Shown: positions 6,511 through 15,238, numbered from the stretch's first letter. The stretch: DNA of 39,266 nt from Spirochaetota bacterium (GCA_025457915.1 JALOTL010000032.1:1-39266), one strand, 5' to 3'. The notes: generated by a model from the letters alone, not told the origin. Numbers and translations: made by a program.

Positions 6511-7884
6511 TCAGATTTTTTCAAGCCTCACCCATTCGAGCTTGAGGCCTGTTTCACCGCACGGCGCGTTCTTCCATTTAATGTTTACTACCGGTTTGTC
6601 GTTTGAAACCTCGACCGGTACCGAAGCGCTCTGGAAATGTGCAGCGTCGGCCGGCAGTGAAAGGTCGTACGAGACTCCGTTAACCTTCGCCTCGAGCTGA
6701 TATGAATAGCCATCCGGCATGGTGCCGTACCCCTTCGCCCTTACCGTGAGAACGTGCTGTCCGGGGATCATTTCGTCGTAAGCGAACCCGATCGCGGCAT
6801 TGCCTGACGCGGTATAGGCGCATTCCTGGTCGAACAGCCAGTCGCCGGACAGTTCGCAGAACTGGTAATGACGCCTGTATTCGCCGGCCGGTACCCTCAC
6901 GTTCTTTTCCATCGGGAAATCAATGATGGAAATGTTGAGGTTCGCGTCATATTCGCCCTGCCTGTACGCGTCGTTGAGCCAGTCGAGGTAAAACTCTGAA
7001 TCGCCGGCCGGGAGGTAAACCGAAATCAGTGCAGGTTTTTCGATGTAGTCGCTTGCCTCGACCACGAAGCATCCCCAGTATCTGTTCGCGTCCCTCAGAG
7101 TGACGTTGAAATACCTGTAGAACGAGGGCAGCGGGCCCTCAATGTTTTTGATCCATATCCTCATCGCGTACATGCCGGCAGTGCAGTTGTTCTTCACCCT
7201 TATAACAAGGGGCTGGTGCTGCCAGTATGTATATATTCCGCCGGTAGGCATTCCTCTATCGTCAAAAACGCTGTCCGGCTGCCAGTACCACTGTCCGCCG
7301 GTATAGTCCAGCTCGATTTTTCTTCCCTGGCAGTAACCGTACCCGTTTTCCGGGGACACGTCGGCTATGTTGCTGAAATAAGGCTCCTCGCCCGTGCTGA
7401 AGTGCCAGCTGTAGATGTTGTCAAGGATTTCGCCGTCTTTGCTTTTAAAATAAATCGGCATGACCGACGCGTGGTATGACATGTCTTTCAGGAGGCCGCG
7501 GGGTTTGAGTATCAGTTTGTTTCCTTCAACGGATATATTTCCGCCCGCCCCTGCTCCCCAGTCGAACATGGTGTTTGGCAGAACCGGGTTCAGGGTAATC
7601 GCGAGGTTGGACGTAACGTTAGTATCAAGTTCCCTGTTGAAGGTAACGACTATGCTGCCGTCAAGCGACGCGTTTGTGGCCCCGTCGACCGGCGATACTC
7701 CCGTTACCATGAACCTGGAACCGCTGCCGGAATTATCCGAAGAACCAGTGTTTCCGCTGTTCCCTGTTGAGCCGGATTCATTGCCGGTGCCGCCGCTGCC
7801 GTTTTTCCCGAACTGGATCAGGCCGTTGCATCCGAAGGCCATGAAAATCGCGATTATAAAGGCAAAATAGCTGTATTTTTTCAT
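6511..7884 (-). CDS. Secreted lipoprotein with bacterial Ig-like domain, 457 aa
   Basis: A type II signal peptide ends in a lipobox, MAFGC, with C19 as the acylation site. Residues about 27-57 are a flexible Gly/Ser/Asn/Thr linker. Next comes an SbsA-type Ig-like domain (Big_5): VSPVDGATNASLDGSIVVTF, a strand pattern typical of that domain, ending with YSWHFSTG near residue 167. The remaining ~290 residues are beta-rich, with many Trp and Tyr residues and several cysteine pairs. They resemble carbohydrate-binding or adhesive modules, but I do not recognise a family. The protein is probably anchored in the outer membrane and displayed at the surface or in the periplasm. It is divergent from the serpin gene. 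No enzyme motif was seen. Confidence 0.75.
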   Translation of the reverse strand: MKKYSYFAFIIAIFMAFGCNGLIQFGKNGSGGTGNESGSTGNSGNTGSSDNSGSGSRFMVTGVSPVDGATNASLDGSIVVTFNRELDTNVTSNLAITLNPVLPNTMFDWGAGAGGNISVEGNKLILKPRGLLKDMSYHASVMPIYFKSKDGEILDNIYSWHFSTGEEPYFSNIADVSPENGYGYCQGRKIELDYTGGQWYWQPDSVFDDRGMPTGGIYTYWQHQPLVIRVKNNCTAGMYAMRIWIKNIEGPLPSFYRYFNVTLRDANRYWGCFVVEASDYIEKPALISVYLPAGDSEFYLDWLNDAYRQGEYDANLNISIIDFPMEKNVRVPAGEYRRHYQFCELSGDWLFDQECAYTASGNAAIGFAYDEMIPGQHVLTVRAKGYGTMPDGYSYQLEAKVNGVSYDLSLPADAAHFQSASVPVEVSNDKPVVNIKWKNAPCGETGLKLEWVRLEKI

Positions 7885-7915
7885 AAAACACCCCGTGATC
7901 TGTTTGAAGGTTTTA

Positions 7916-8019
7916 CCCGGCGTATTGAATAAAGTGCAAAAAAAAACGGCAGAAATTATGAAAAAGAGCCGTCATGTATTTTTTTCATTTTGAATCATGC
8001 GGTGCACTTTCCAGCCGGG
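7916..8019. promoter_or_regulatory. Inverted-repeat pair in the lipoprotein/serpin divergent spacer
   Basis: AAAGTGCA (7931-7938) is mirrored by TGCACTTT (8003-8010). Outside each copy lies CCCGGC (7916-7921) mirrored by GCCGGG (8014-8019). The two elements keep the same order, with spacings of 9 and 3 bases. The pair flanks a 64-base AT-rich core. It looks like two operator copies facing each gene, but no regulator is identified. Confidence 0.35.
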
Positions 8020-8085
8020 CGATATAAAAAAATATTGATAATACGTATATTATGGGATAATGTTTAATAAAACCGGGGAAAACTT

Positions 8086-9297
8086 ATGAAATCTATTGCG
8101 GAAAAAATCAGTAAGATTATTTACGGAGCGGTTATTCTAACGGCTATGTTATCCGTATACAATTCAGTCCTTTTTGCCGGAAACGCGCAGATCATCCCCG
8201 GCGGGACGGATTTCGCTTTAGGCATTTATAAAAAAATGGCCGCCGAAGGCGGGAACGTATTAATTTCGCCTTTCTGCATCACCGGCCCCTTCGCGGTAAG
8301 CTATTACGGGGCAAGAGGCGCCACGGAAATTGAAATCGGCAGGGTCTTCGGTTTCGGAGGCCGCGAAAGGGTTTTAAAAGACTGGTTCCAGGGTACGCCG
8401 GCTTCCATTGAGGCCCGCGGAAGGAGCGGGGCATTCAAATTCAGCACGGCCGACGGCATATGGATTGATTCGGTGACAGTCCTGGACCCCGGCTTCGTTT
8501 CCACGGTAAAAAATGAGGGCCGGGCGGCGGTTGATAACGCCGACTTCGCTTCCGACCCGGAAGGCTCCAGGGAGAAGATCAACGAATGGGTGGCAGGGAG
8601 GACCGGGGGGATGATACGCGGTTTTCTCGCGCCGGGATCCGTCAGGAAGGGGACTCGCATGGTGGTTGCCAGCGCGGTATATTTCAGCGGGGAATGGGCG
8701 GACCGGTTCGATCCCGGCAGGACCACAAGGGCCCGTTTCTGGATCACTCCATCGAAAAGCGGCATGGTCGACATGATGAACAGGAGGGGGCATGTCGGTT
8801 ATTACGAGGCCGCGGATTTCACGGCCGTGTCCATTCCGTACAAAGGCGAGGGGCTTTCCATGGTCGTAATCCTTCCGAAAAAAAAGGCGGGCCTCGCCGC
8901 GGTAGAGAAAAAACTCTCCGCCGCAACGTGGCGCGGAATGATCGACGGGTTCGAGCGGAAGGATGCCGATCTGTATCTGCCGAGGTTCAGGTCGGATTTC
9001 TCCGCGTCGCTGAAGCGCCCGCTCGTGAAGATGGGCATGGCGGCCGCCTTCGGCATGAAGGCCGATTTTTCAGGGATGGCGCGCGACCTGTATATCGGAG
9101 ATGCCCTGCACAGGGCGTGCATCTCCGTGGACGAAAAGGGCACCGAGGCGTCCTCCGCTACCGGGCTCGTGTACATGAAAAAAAACGGCGGCGGGAGGAA
9201 GGTCTTCCGGGCCGACCACCCCTTTCTTTACGCGGTATTTGACGGCGTCACGGGATCGATTCTTTTCATCGGCAGGTTCTCATATCCTGCGAGGTGA
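8086..9297 (+). CDS. Secreted serpin (serine protease inhibitor), 403 aa
   Basis: Serpins trap serine or cysteine proteases through a reactive-centre loop that inserts into a beta-sheet after cleavage. Here a signal peptide (about residues 1-32) is followed by a full-length serpin domain. The hinge EKGTEASSATG (350-360) has the small residues needed for loop insertion, so an inhibitory serpin is expected. The loop ends in RADHPFLYAVFD, the usual C-terminal signature. Counting against alpha-1-antitrypsin, the loop has exactly the standard length and puts K366-N367 at P1-P1', which suggests trypsin-like targets. The end GSILFIGRFSYP is also standard. It probably acts in the periplasm or outside the cell. 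The start at 8086 follows GGGGAAAA. It is monocistronic. Confidence 0.92.
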   Translation: MKSIAEKISKIIYGAVILTAMLSVYNSVLFAGNAQIIPGGTDFALGIYKKMAAEGGNVLISPFCITGPFAVSYYGARGATEIEIGRVFGFGGRERVLKDWFQGTPASIEARGRSGAFKFSTADGIWIDSVTVLDPGFVSTVKNEGRAAVDNADFASDPEGSREKINEWVAGRTGGMIRGFLAPGSVRKGTRMVVASAVYFSGEWADRFDPGRTTRARFWITPSKSGMVDMMNRRGHVGYYEAADFTAVSIPYKGEGLSMVVILPKKKAGLAAVEKKLSAATWRGMIDGFERKDADLYLPRFRSDFSASLKRPLVKMGMAAAFGMKADFSGMARDLYIGDALHRACISVDEKGTEASSATGLVYMKKNGGGRKVFRADHPFLYAVFDGVTGSILFIGRFSYPAR

Positions 9298-9389
9298 TTT
9301 GTCAACGGGGGGCGTAAATATTTATAATGGCGTTGTGATCATGAAGCCTTCCGGCGTTCATTGAACCCTTCAGGGCGCGGAACGACGGA

Positions 9390-11081
9390 TTATTTTTTTC
9401 TGGCGAGTATGACGGTCATATCGTCGAACCAGGGCTCCCCTGAAAGAAATTCCTCGATCGCGGATTTAACGCGCGCGTTAATATCACGGAGGGTCCCGTT
9501 ACGGAATTCCACGGACGCCTCGATCAGAAGCGTCCTGAATCTTTCGATCCCGAAAATCTCTCCCTTCCCGTTGAATTCCTCGTATGCTCCGTCCGTGAAA
9601 AGAACGATGATGTCGCCTTCTTCAAGCGTACCTGAGAGGCATTCGAAACCAGTATCCTGCATCAGCCCGATAAGCCTTCCCCTTGCCTTCAGTTCCTCGA
9701 CGGCGCCGGTTTTTTTTAAAATGAACTGTGCAGGATGGGCCGCGTTGGAATAGCAGACAGAATCGGAGCGGGCATTGAGTATGAAAGCCGAAAAAATATT
9801 TTTTCCGTGGATTTTGTTTATGTATTCGGAGTTTATAAAGGACAGCCTCCTGTCTGGATCTCGGAGCTCAAGGCTCTGCCTGTTGAGATTATCTATCTGC
9901 ATCGTCGAGAGCGCGGCCTGGATACCGTGTCCGGTCGCGTCTGCCAGCATGAAACTCACGGTGCCGTCCTCCATCCGCGTAATATTATAGTAATCGCCGC
10001 CGACCCTGCCGTTCTTCGGCAGATACAGAATCTCGCATTCCAGATGTCCGTCGTCGCTGATTTTATCCGCACCTGTCAGCACGCTCTGCTGGACCTGCTT
10101 GGCTATTGAAAGCTCCTGGTCGAGTAGGATGAGTTCCTCCCTGTCATCCATTGCCTTGCGGAGGCCGGATATCATTCCGTTTATTCCTTGATACAGCACC
10201 CCGACTTCGTCTGTATGGGCGACTGACAGCCTGACTTCAAGATTTCCCTTCCCGATTTCTTTCATCACGGATTTGAGCCTGAGCAGCGGCTGGCCGGTGT
10301 TGCGGACGAAATAGAAAACCGTGACCGCCGCCGCGAAAATCCCGGATGCGGCGATTACGGCCGTCAGGGTTTCATACTGCCATCTCACATGTTGACCGTC
10401 CATTCCTCCGTCGATTATCTCGAGGTAGTTATGCGATATGAAATACATTGAAATCAGAGGCACAACGCCACTCAGCCAGAGGGCGGCAGAAATCTTGTGA
10501 TTGATCCTGATGTTCATTAATCCCTTCAAATCTGAAAAGTCGCCGTCTGGAAAAATTTCCGGGATCGATTTTTTTATATAGGTGTCGTGCAGAAATAAAG
10601 CCACGGTTGCAGCTACAGTCCCTCCAAGGAACGTGTTTATCAAAAATATTCTGGTAATGTGCATTGCCGGCACTCCCATGAAAATAGCGCATGGCAGGAT
10701 CAGCAAACCAGTAATGGTCCAGCCGAGAAAGGTTGCTGACACAATGAAGAAGTTAAGATTCAGCAGATTTTTTTTAAGTTTCCAGGTTTCTTTTTCATCC
10801 AATTTTCCAGATAGATGCTCATGGATATTACTCGAGATCCGTTTCATTTTAACGTAAAAAAACGCGAAGGTAATGAAATATTGAGAGGATATAATCATTA
10901 CGCTTGATATGAATAAAATCGGAGGATAATCCCTGATTTTATCTAGCGTCATATGGATGTCGAGATACCAGTAGTAAATGAAGAACACCGAACCAACCAG
11001 AATGTTCGGCAATAGAAACGTGACATATGGGACGTACCTAAATCTTGAAAGTATCCTGTGCCGTTCTTTTTCTGAAAGCAT
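9390..11081 (-). CDS. Membrane SpoIIE-type PP2C phosphatase with HAMP domain, 563 aa
   Basis: The N-terminal half has six predicted membrane segments (about 17-42, 55-77, 110-137, 141-168, 198-219, 237-259), the last leading into a HAMP-like linker (about 260-315). A helical connector precedes a SpoIIE/RsbU-type metal-dependent Ser/Thr phosphatase. Metal-binding landmarks are GRVGGDYYN, LADATGHGIQAA, FTDGAYEEF and a terminal DDMTVI. Such proteins sense a membrane or external signal and dephosphorylate an anti-anti-sigma factor in partner-switching pathways. No STAS protein or anti-sigma kinase is in this window, so the target lies elsewhere. It converges with the serpin gene. An SD-like AGAGGT lies ten bases before ATG 11081. 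Confidence 0.88.
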   Translation of the reverse strand: MLSEKERHRILSRFRYVPYVTFLLPNILVGSVFFIYYWYLDIHMTLDKIRDYPPILFISSVMIISSQYFITFAFFYVKMKRISSNIHEHLSGKLDEKETWKLKKNLLNLNFFIVSATFLGWTITGLLILPCAIFMGVPAMHITRIFLINTFLGGTVAATVALFLHDTYIKKSIPEIFPDGDFSDLKGLMNIRINHKISAALWLSGVVPLISMYFISHNYLEIIDGGMDGQHVRWQYETLTAVIAASGIFAAAVTVFYFVRNTGQPLLRLKSVMKEIGKGNLEVRLSVAHTDEVGVLYQGINGMISGLRKAMDDREELILLDQELSIAKQVQQSVLTGADKISDDGHLECEILYLPKNGRVGGDYYNITRMEDGTVSFMLADATGHGIQAALSTMQIDNLNRQSLELRDPDRRLSFINSEYINKIHGKNIFSAFILNARSDSVCYSNAAHPAQFILKKTGAVEELKARGRLIGLMQDTGFECLSGTLEEGDIIVLFTDGAYEEFNGKGEIFGIERFRTLLIEASVEFRNGTLRDINARVKSAIEEFLSGEPWFDDMTVILARKK

Positions 11082-11287
11082 ATTTATGGGTACCTCTATA
11101 AATTTGATTTTTCATTAGTAAACCGCTGGAAAAATCTAATTTATACATTGAAAATGCACACAAGGGAAAATCTTTTTTAATTATTAGAGATTCCCTTATT
11201 ATAAATAGATTAAATCCAGTCCTGTCAATTTTTTTTCTCCCGGCTTTCAGGCCTTCCGGATATTATTTACCTGGTTTTAAAAATTCA

Positions 11288-11317
11288 TTGACACCGCCGT
11301 CCGGAAAGATTTTTTAT
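11288..11317 (+). promoter_or_regulatory. Possible promoter of the beta-barrel gene
   Basis: TTGACA (11288-11293) is followed after 18 bases by TTTTAT (11312-11317), a weak -10. A second TTGACA at 11333-11338 sits too close to the start codon to be used. The -10 assignment is uncertain. Confidence 0.35.
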
Positions 11318-11348
11318 TTTCAATAAAAATTTTGACAGGGGTCATGGC

Positions 11349-11957
11349 ATGAAGAAATTTCTGGTAATCTCGATCACGGCCGCAGGCATGTTATATTGCG
11401 GTTCCCTCCGCGCTGAAGACGGGGAAGCGAAGGATAAGCCGGCGCAGGCCGCGTCCCAGGGCGGGAAAAATTTCATAATCCAGACCGGTATCGGGTACAG
11501 ACTTTTCAGCGCGAAGGGCTCCGCCGTGGTGCCCACCCTGAATCTGTCCGGCGAATACAGGTTCAACGCGTCCCCGAAGGTGCCTGTTTCAGTCGGCGGC
11601 GCATTCGGATACGCGAGGACGGAGTTCGGGAAGAGCTGGATGAAGGCCTATTATAATTATTACGCTTTCGGCCTGAAGTCGGCGTTTTATTTCAACGGGC
11701 TGCTTGATTTGAAAAATGTAGACCTGTACGCGGGGGTCCTTCTCGGTGGCGTGGCCGTGGGCGGCAGCGGGAGGTGGCTGGGGGTAAAGATTTCCGGCCG
11801 CAACGTTTTCATAGCGGGAGCGCCGGATGATGACGGTTATTTCCTGATAGGCCTCAACGGCGGCGTACGCTACTACGTCACGGAGAAGGTGGGTATTTTC
11901 CTGGAGATGGGTTTCGGGCTCGGATATCTGAACGCGGGAGTCGCCTTCAAGTTCTGA
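11349..11957 (+). CDS. Outer-membrane beta-barrel protein, 202 aa
   Basis: A signal peptide (about 1-22, ending LRA) precedes a mature domain made of alternating polar/hydrophobic stretches with many Gly, Tyr and Phe. Examples are FIIQTGIGYRLF, GGVRYYVTEKVG and the final LNAGVAFKF. The C-terminal Phe is the usual recognition residue for outer-membrane insertion by the BAM machinery. About 180 mature residues fits an eight-stranded OmpA/OmpW-like barrel. A cysteine (C17) in the signal region could suggest a lipobox, but YCGS is a poor match, so signal peptidase I cleavage is preferred. It is monocistronic, 21 bases from the convergent LarA gene. No substrate or binding role is visible. Confidence 0.7.
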   Translation: MKKFLVISITAAGMLYCGSLRAEDGEAKDKPAQAASQGGKNFIIQTGIGYRLFSAKGSAVVPTLNLSGEYRFNASPKVPVSVGGAFGYARTEFGKSWMKAYYNYYAFGLKSAFYFNGLLDLKNVDLYAGVLLGGVAVGGSGRWLGVKISGRNVFIAGAPDDDGYFLIGLNGGVRYYVTEKVGIFLEMGFGLGYLNAGVAFKF

Positions 11958-11978
11958 CGCGCCGCGGTCCGTTACCGG

Positions 11979-13310
11979 TCATGCGCCGGGGATGAGGGGA
12001 TAAGTTGCGCCGGCCTCGGTAAAGACGGCCACGGAGGCGTCCGGAGGCAGCTTCCTGGCGGCCTCGTTTATGACGGATTGCGGGTCGCCGAAGGAATGAA
12101 AGAAACCGAGCCTCCTGGCTTCCTCGTCCGAGACCGTGGGGACGTAGAAATAAAGGTCGTATTCCCTTATCAGCTGCATCGAGTAGTATATCAGGAATTT
12201 GTCCTCGACGTTGAGCCCCCTCTTAACCAGGTTCAGGAATGTCATCACCCTGGAAGGCCCGAGGGCCCTGAGGATTCCCCTGACAAGCCACAGGGGCTTG
12301 GAGTCCTCCGGCGGCCTGATGTCGTCAAGGCCGCGTTCAGCCCTGAGAAATCCCATGATGGTTCCGCCCGGCCTGAGCGCGGGCAGCGAGTTGCCGACGC
12401 CCTTCATGCTCTGCTTGAAGTTTATGTCCATCGGACTGGAATTGACGATGACCGCGTCGACCCTCTGCTGCAGCTTCAGCCCTGAAATCTTGTTGCAGAA
12501 TGCCACCCCTGTCCTGTGCGCCGCGACCGGGTCGCCTGAAAAGGCGCCGATCACCTGGCCGTAAAGGTTCAGCACGACGTTCACGCAGAATATCGGTGCC
12601 TCTATCATCCCCCTCGTCTCCTCGAGGTCCAGCCTGAAGGAGTTTTTTTCCGGCGACATCCCGACCCTGTTGAACGAGTACGGGGGCTCGGATATGATTG
12701 AATGGTGCTTCCCGATGCTCTCCGATGAACCGAGGCCCGGGAAAATGTTCTTCATCCCGCCCCCGAATCCGGCCCAGAGGTGGGGCTCGATGAGCCCTAT
12801 GCACACTATGAAATCCGACTCCGGGACCCGCCTGTTGACGACTATCCTGGTGCCCCTCGATGTAATTCCTATGTACTGCAGCTTCACCACGTCATTCGGG
12901 TCATGGTTCACGCACCTGACCTTCTCGTAGTTCTTTTCGCCTATTTTGCGCGCCATCTGGTCCTTGGTCATCCTGGTGTGGATCCCTAGGGCGGGTATGA
13001 CGGTTATGTTCTTGTAATCCGCTCCGCCCCTCCTGAGCTCGTCCAGCACGAGTTTCATGAACCTGTGGACGGGAGTGGGCCTGGTATTGTCGTCGATGAC
13101 GATGAGTATCCGCCTGCTTTTCAGGTTGTACCTTGATATTGGGAGGGATTTTACCGGCCTTGAGAGCGATTCCCTGACTGTGTCGTTTTCCTGCGTTTTG
13201 TTTTTTTCGGTGAAATAAAGGGTGCTTTCTCTTTTGGGGAAATGAAGCGTCCAGGTGTCCGGAACGTTCAGACTGAGCTTTTCTTTGCCCCAGGGCAGGT
13301 TGATTTCCAT
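11979..13310 (-). CDS. Nickel-dependent lactate racemase (LarA) family protein, 443 aa
   Basis: LarA enzymes racemise 2-hydroxy acids with a nickel-pincer nucleotide attached to a lysine. All the key positions are visible: DDNTRPTP (D73/D74, R77), LGIHTRMT (H111), EPHLWAGFGGGMK (H177 and the cofactor lysine K187), and GKHHS (H202/H203). The fold is the two-domain LarA form (formerly DUF2088), and the length is normal. The start at 13310 is chosen because GAGGA lies four to five bases upstream; an ATG seven codons earlier has no ribosome-binding site. The cofactor-making genes larB, larC and larE are absent from the window. The substrate may be a hydroxy acid other than lactate, as for many family members. 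Confidence 0.85.
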   Translation of the reverse strand: MEINLPWGKEKLSLNVPDTWTLHFPKRESTLYFTEKNKTQENDTVRESLSRPVKSLPISRYNLKSRRILIVIDDNTRPTPVHRFMKLVLDELRRGGADYKNITVIPALGIHTRMTKDQMARKIGEKNYEKVRCVNHDPNDVVKLQYIGITSRGTRIVVNRRVPESDFIVCIGLIEPHLWAGFGGGMKNIFPGLGSSESIGKHHSIISEPPYSFNRVGMSPEKNSFRLDLEETRGMIEAPIFCVNVVLNLYGQVIGAFSGDPVAAHRTGVAFCNKISGLKLQQRVDAVIVNSSPMDINFKQSMKGVGNSLPALRPGGTIMGFLRAERGLDDIRPPEDSKPLWLVRGILRALGPSRVMTFLNLVKRGLNVEDKFLIYYSMQLIREYDLYFYVPTVSDEEARRLGFFHSFGDPQSVINEAARKLPPDASVAVFTEAGATYPLIPGA

Positions 13311-13334
13311 AGGATCCTCTGTCGGTGTCATTTT

Positions 13335-13366
13335 TTCATGGACGGTTACGGAAGCCAGTCCATGAA
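13335..13366 (-). promoter_or_regulatory. Inverted repeat upstream of the LarA homologue
   Basis: TTCATGGAC (13335-13343) and GTCCATGAA (13358-13366) form a perfect 9-bp inverted repeat with 14 bases between. It starts 25 bases before the chosen start codon. It may be an operator or a leader hairpin. Confidence 0.4.
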
Positions 13367-13543
13367 TGGAAATATTAAAGATCGGCGCTAAAAAATAATG
13401 CGAGAATTGAAACGGCCCCGGCTGAAAAAAACTGGCGGAGCAATTTTAGATTGTAATGTTTTTTATATTTTATTCAATATGGTAGTATCGCCTTCTAATT
13501 TGTAAACAAAAATAATGACCAGCTTTAGAATAATGGGGATCCG

Positions 13544-14302
13544 ATGGTTAATTTCCTGTTATCGGCAAATGAATGCCGGAAAAACGTAAAAATCGCGCTC
13601 CTCGCGGGCCCCATGATGGCCGTCATGGTCCTGGCCCTGCCGGCGCCGGGATCTGCGGCACCGCGGGGTGAAGACCCGGAGACGGTCCTTTCCCGGATAA
13701 GGGAAAAGGTGACGGTCATGTACGACAGGTACATAGGCGTTGAGGCGAGAAGGGAGATAGAATCCAAGCAGTATGATTCCCGCAACTTCGAGCTGAGGAC
13801 GTCCTACAGGGCGGTCGTTATCAGGAAGGAGTATTTTTATAAAAAGGCGGAATATACCGTATTGCAGTTTTTCAAGGATGGAAAGGAGCTTCCCCCCAAA
13901 AAATACAATTTCAGGACCGTGGATCCGGTTTTCCCCCCCCTGGACAGGAATAACGACGAGAACTACCGGGTAACGGTAACCGGTAAAAGAGTCATCGGCG
14001 GCAGGGAGTGCTACGAGCTGGAGATCGTTCCGAAGAAGAAAACGAAGAGGCACCTTTCAGGAAAAGCCTATTTCACGGTAAACGGGCTCGACCTGTACTA
14101 CATTGAGGGCACTGTAGCCGATTACCCCTTCGGGGTGAAAAGCCTTGAGATAAAGCTGTATTTCAAAAAGGCGGGGGACATATCAGTGCTGAGCCACGGC
14201 GGGTATATCGTTAAAATCGACATACCGGTTTTTTATTCCCACAGGATGTTTGTAAACACATTCAGGTCCTTCGACGACAGGCCGATCCCGGCCCCTAAAT
14301 GA
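13544..14302 (+). CDS. Periplasmic protein, possibly LolA/outer-membrane-lipoprotein-sorting-like, 252 aa
   Basis: A long N-region and hydrophobic segment form a signal peptide ending near PGSAA (about residue 39). The mature part (~210 residues) is a run of beta-strands with many Tyr, Lys and Phe. It contains GKRVIGGRECYELEIVPK followed by KAYFTVNGLDLYYIEG. Strand patterns of this kind occur in the LolA/LppX-type half-barrels that carry lipids or lipoproteins across the periplasm. The match is structural in feel, not a clear motif, so the role is uncertain. It overlaps the convergent regulator gene by eight bases at the 3' end. The start is ATG with GGGGAT upstream. Confidence 0.6.
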   Translation: MVNFLLSANECRKNVKIALLAGPMMAVMVLALPAPGSAAPRGEDPETVLSRIREKVTVMYDRYIGVEARREIESKQYDSRNFELRTSYRAVVIRKEYFYKKAEYTVLQFFKDGKELPPKKYNFRTVDPVFPPLDRNNDENYRVTVTGKRVIGGRECYELEIVPKKKTKRHLSGKAYFTVNGLDLYYIEGTVADYPFGVKSLEIKLYFKKAGDISVLSHGGYIVKIDIPVFYSHRMFVNTFRSFDDRPIPAPK

Positions 14303-14936
14303 GCACCGGCGGTATCCCGGAGATCAGGATGGAAGCCATTCCGCCGGAGGGATTGGTGATCCTGCATTCCACGTAGGACTTGTAATTTAACGAATCCCCC
14401 TCGCGGAGGCTGAATTTTTCATTGCCGTCCATGACCGTTTCGATTTCGCCTGAAAGCACGTAGATGATTCTTTCGCCGTTTATTTCCTTCCCGAGTTTCG
14501 CCGATTGGAGCCATGCGTCCTTTTTCATCTCAATTATATAGGATTCAAGGGCGTTGTTCTGCAGTTTCGAGGCAAGCAGTGTGACCTTCAGGCCCAGCTC
14601 GCCGTTTTCGTATGTTTCGGAACCCTCTTTTTTCTGTAAAATATACCTTACCTGCTCGACCTGTTTGAAAAAATCCGACAGGTTTATGGCGTAGTATCTG
14701 AGGAGCTGGGTGAGCGTCTGGAGAGAAGGGGTTATCTTGCCGTTCTCGATCTGGGAAAGAAGGCTTGCGGTGATGTTGAGCTTCAGTGCGATGTTGTTCA
14801 GCGTGAGTTTTTTTGCGAGCCTGATGTTTTTCAGGTGTGAGCCGATTTCCATATTTTTATCCGCATTCGATCCGCCATTATTCCGGGATAAAGAATTATT
14901 ATCAATAATAAAATTCAATTCGCCGCCTTCCGTCAT
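14295..14936 (-). CDS. XRE-type transcriptional regulator with cupin domain, 213 aa
   Basis: Residues about 29-85 form a Cro/C1-type helix-turn-helix (KNIRLAKKLTLNNIALKLNI, then SLLSQIENGKITPSLQTL). It is followed by a C-terminal cupin beta-barrel (about 110-213), in which ERIIYVLSGEIETVMDG and LREGDSLNYKS are visible. Such regulators bind DNA as dimers and sense small molecules through the cupin. They often control metabolism of amino acids, polyamines or fatty acids. ATG 14936 has a strong GGGAGG seven bases upstream, which decides the start. The N-terminal 28 residues before the HTH are a polar extension. It is co-directional with a 39-residue membrane protein 33 bases upstream. Confidence 0.85.
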   Translation of the reverse strand: MTEGGELNFIIDNNSLSRNNGGSNADKNMEIGSHLKNIRLAKKLTLNNIALKLNITASLLSQIENGKITPSLQTLTQLLRYYAINLSDFFKQVEQVRYILQKKEGSETYENGELGLKVTLLASKLQNNALESYIIEMKKDAWLQSAKLGKEINGERIIYVLSGEIETVMDGNEKFSLREGDSLNYKSYVECRITNPSGGMASILISGIPPVLI

Positions 14937-14969
14937 GCAGACGCCTCCCGCGGGCCTTTTTTCCGCGGT

Positions 14970-15089
14970 TTATAACTTTAACACGTATTTCGCGATTATC
15001 AGCAGGGAAATGAACAGGACCAGTGAAATTATTATCCTTATGCCGTTAATTTTAAAACCGGATTCATCGTTCTTCTTTTCTTCTTTCAT
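14970..15089 (-). CDS. Small single-pass membrane protein, 39 aa
   Basis: A short gene that reads as a charged N-terminus (MKEEKKNDESGFKINGIR), one hydrophobic helix (IIISLVLFISLLIIA) and a basic end (KYVLKL). ATG 15089 has AAAGGA seven bases upstream. The distance to the next gene, the XRE-cupin regulator, is 33 bases, and the regulator's own ribosome-binding site falls in that gap, so the two are likely one transcript. The positive-inside rule does not give a clear orientation, as both ends are basic. Function unknown. It could anchor or modulate the regulator, or simply be a small membrane protein. Confidence 0.55.
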   Translation of the reverse strand: MKEEKKNDESGFKINGIRIIISLVLFISLLIIAKYVLKL

Positions 15090-15155
15090 TTATAATTCCT
15101 TTAATTAATTTAAATTAAATTTTTTACTTATATTATTAATTCATAATAAAAAATC

Positions 15156-15175
15156 AAGGGGGATTTCCCCTTTTT
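15156..15175 (+). terminator. Terminator-like hairpin just before the promoter of the 949-aa gene
   Basis: AAGGGG (15156-15161) pairs with CCCCTT (15167-15172) around a five-base loop, followed by a T run to 15175. No rightward gene lies just upstream, so it may only insulate the promoter that overlaps it. Confidence 0.3.
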
Positions 15176-15176
15176 A

Positions 15177-15206
15177 TTGACTTTTTATTAAATAATGCCC
15201 TATGAT
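15177..15206 (+). promoter_or_regulatory. Predicted sigma-70 promoter of the 949-aa gene
   Basis: TTGACT (15177-15182) and TATGAT (15201-15206) are 18 bases apart, about 32 bases upstream of the ATG at 15239. Confidence 0.6.
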
Positions 15207-15238
15207 AAGGTAAATAAACGGCTTTATACGGAGATAAT

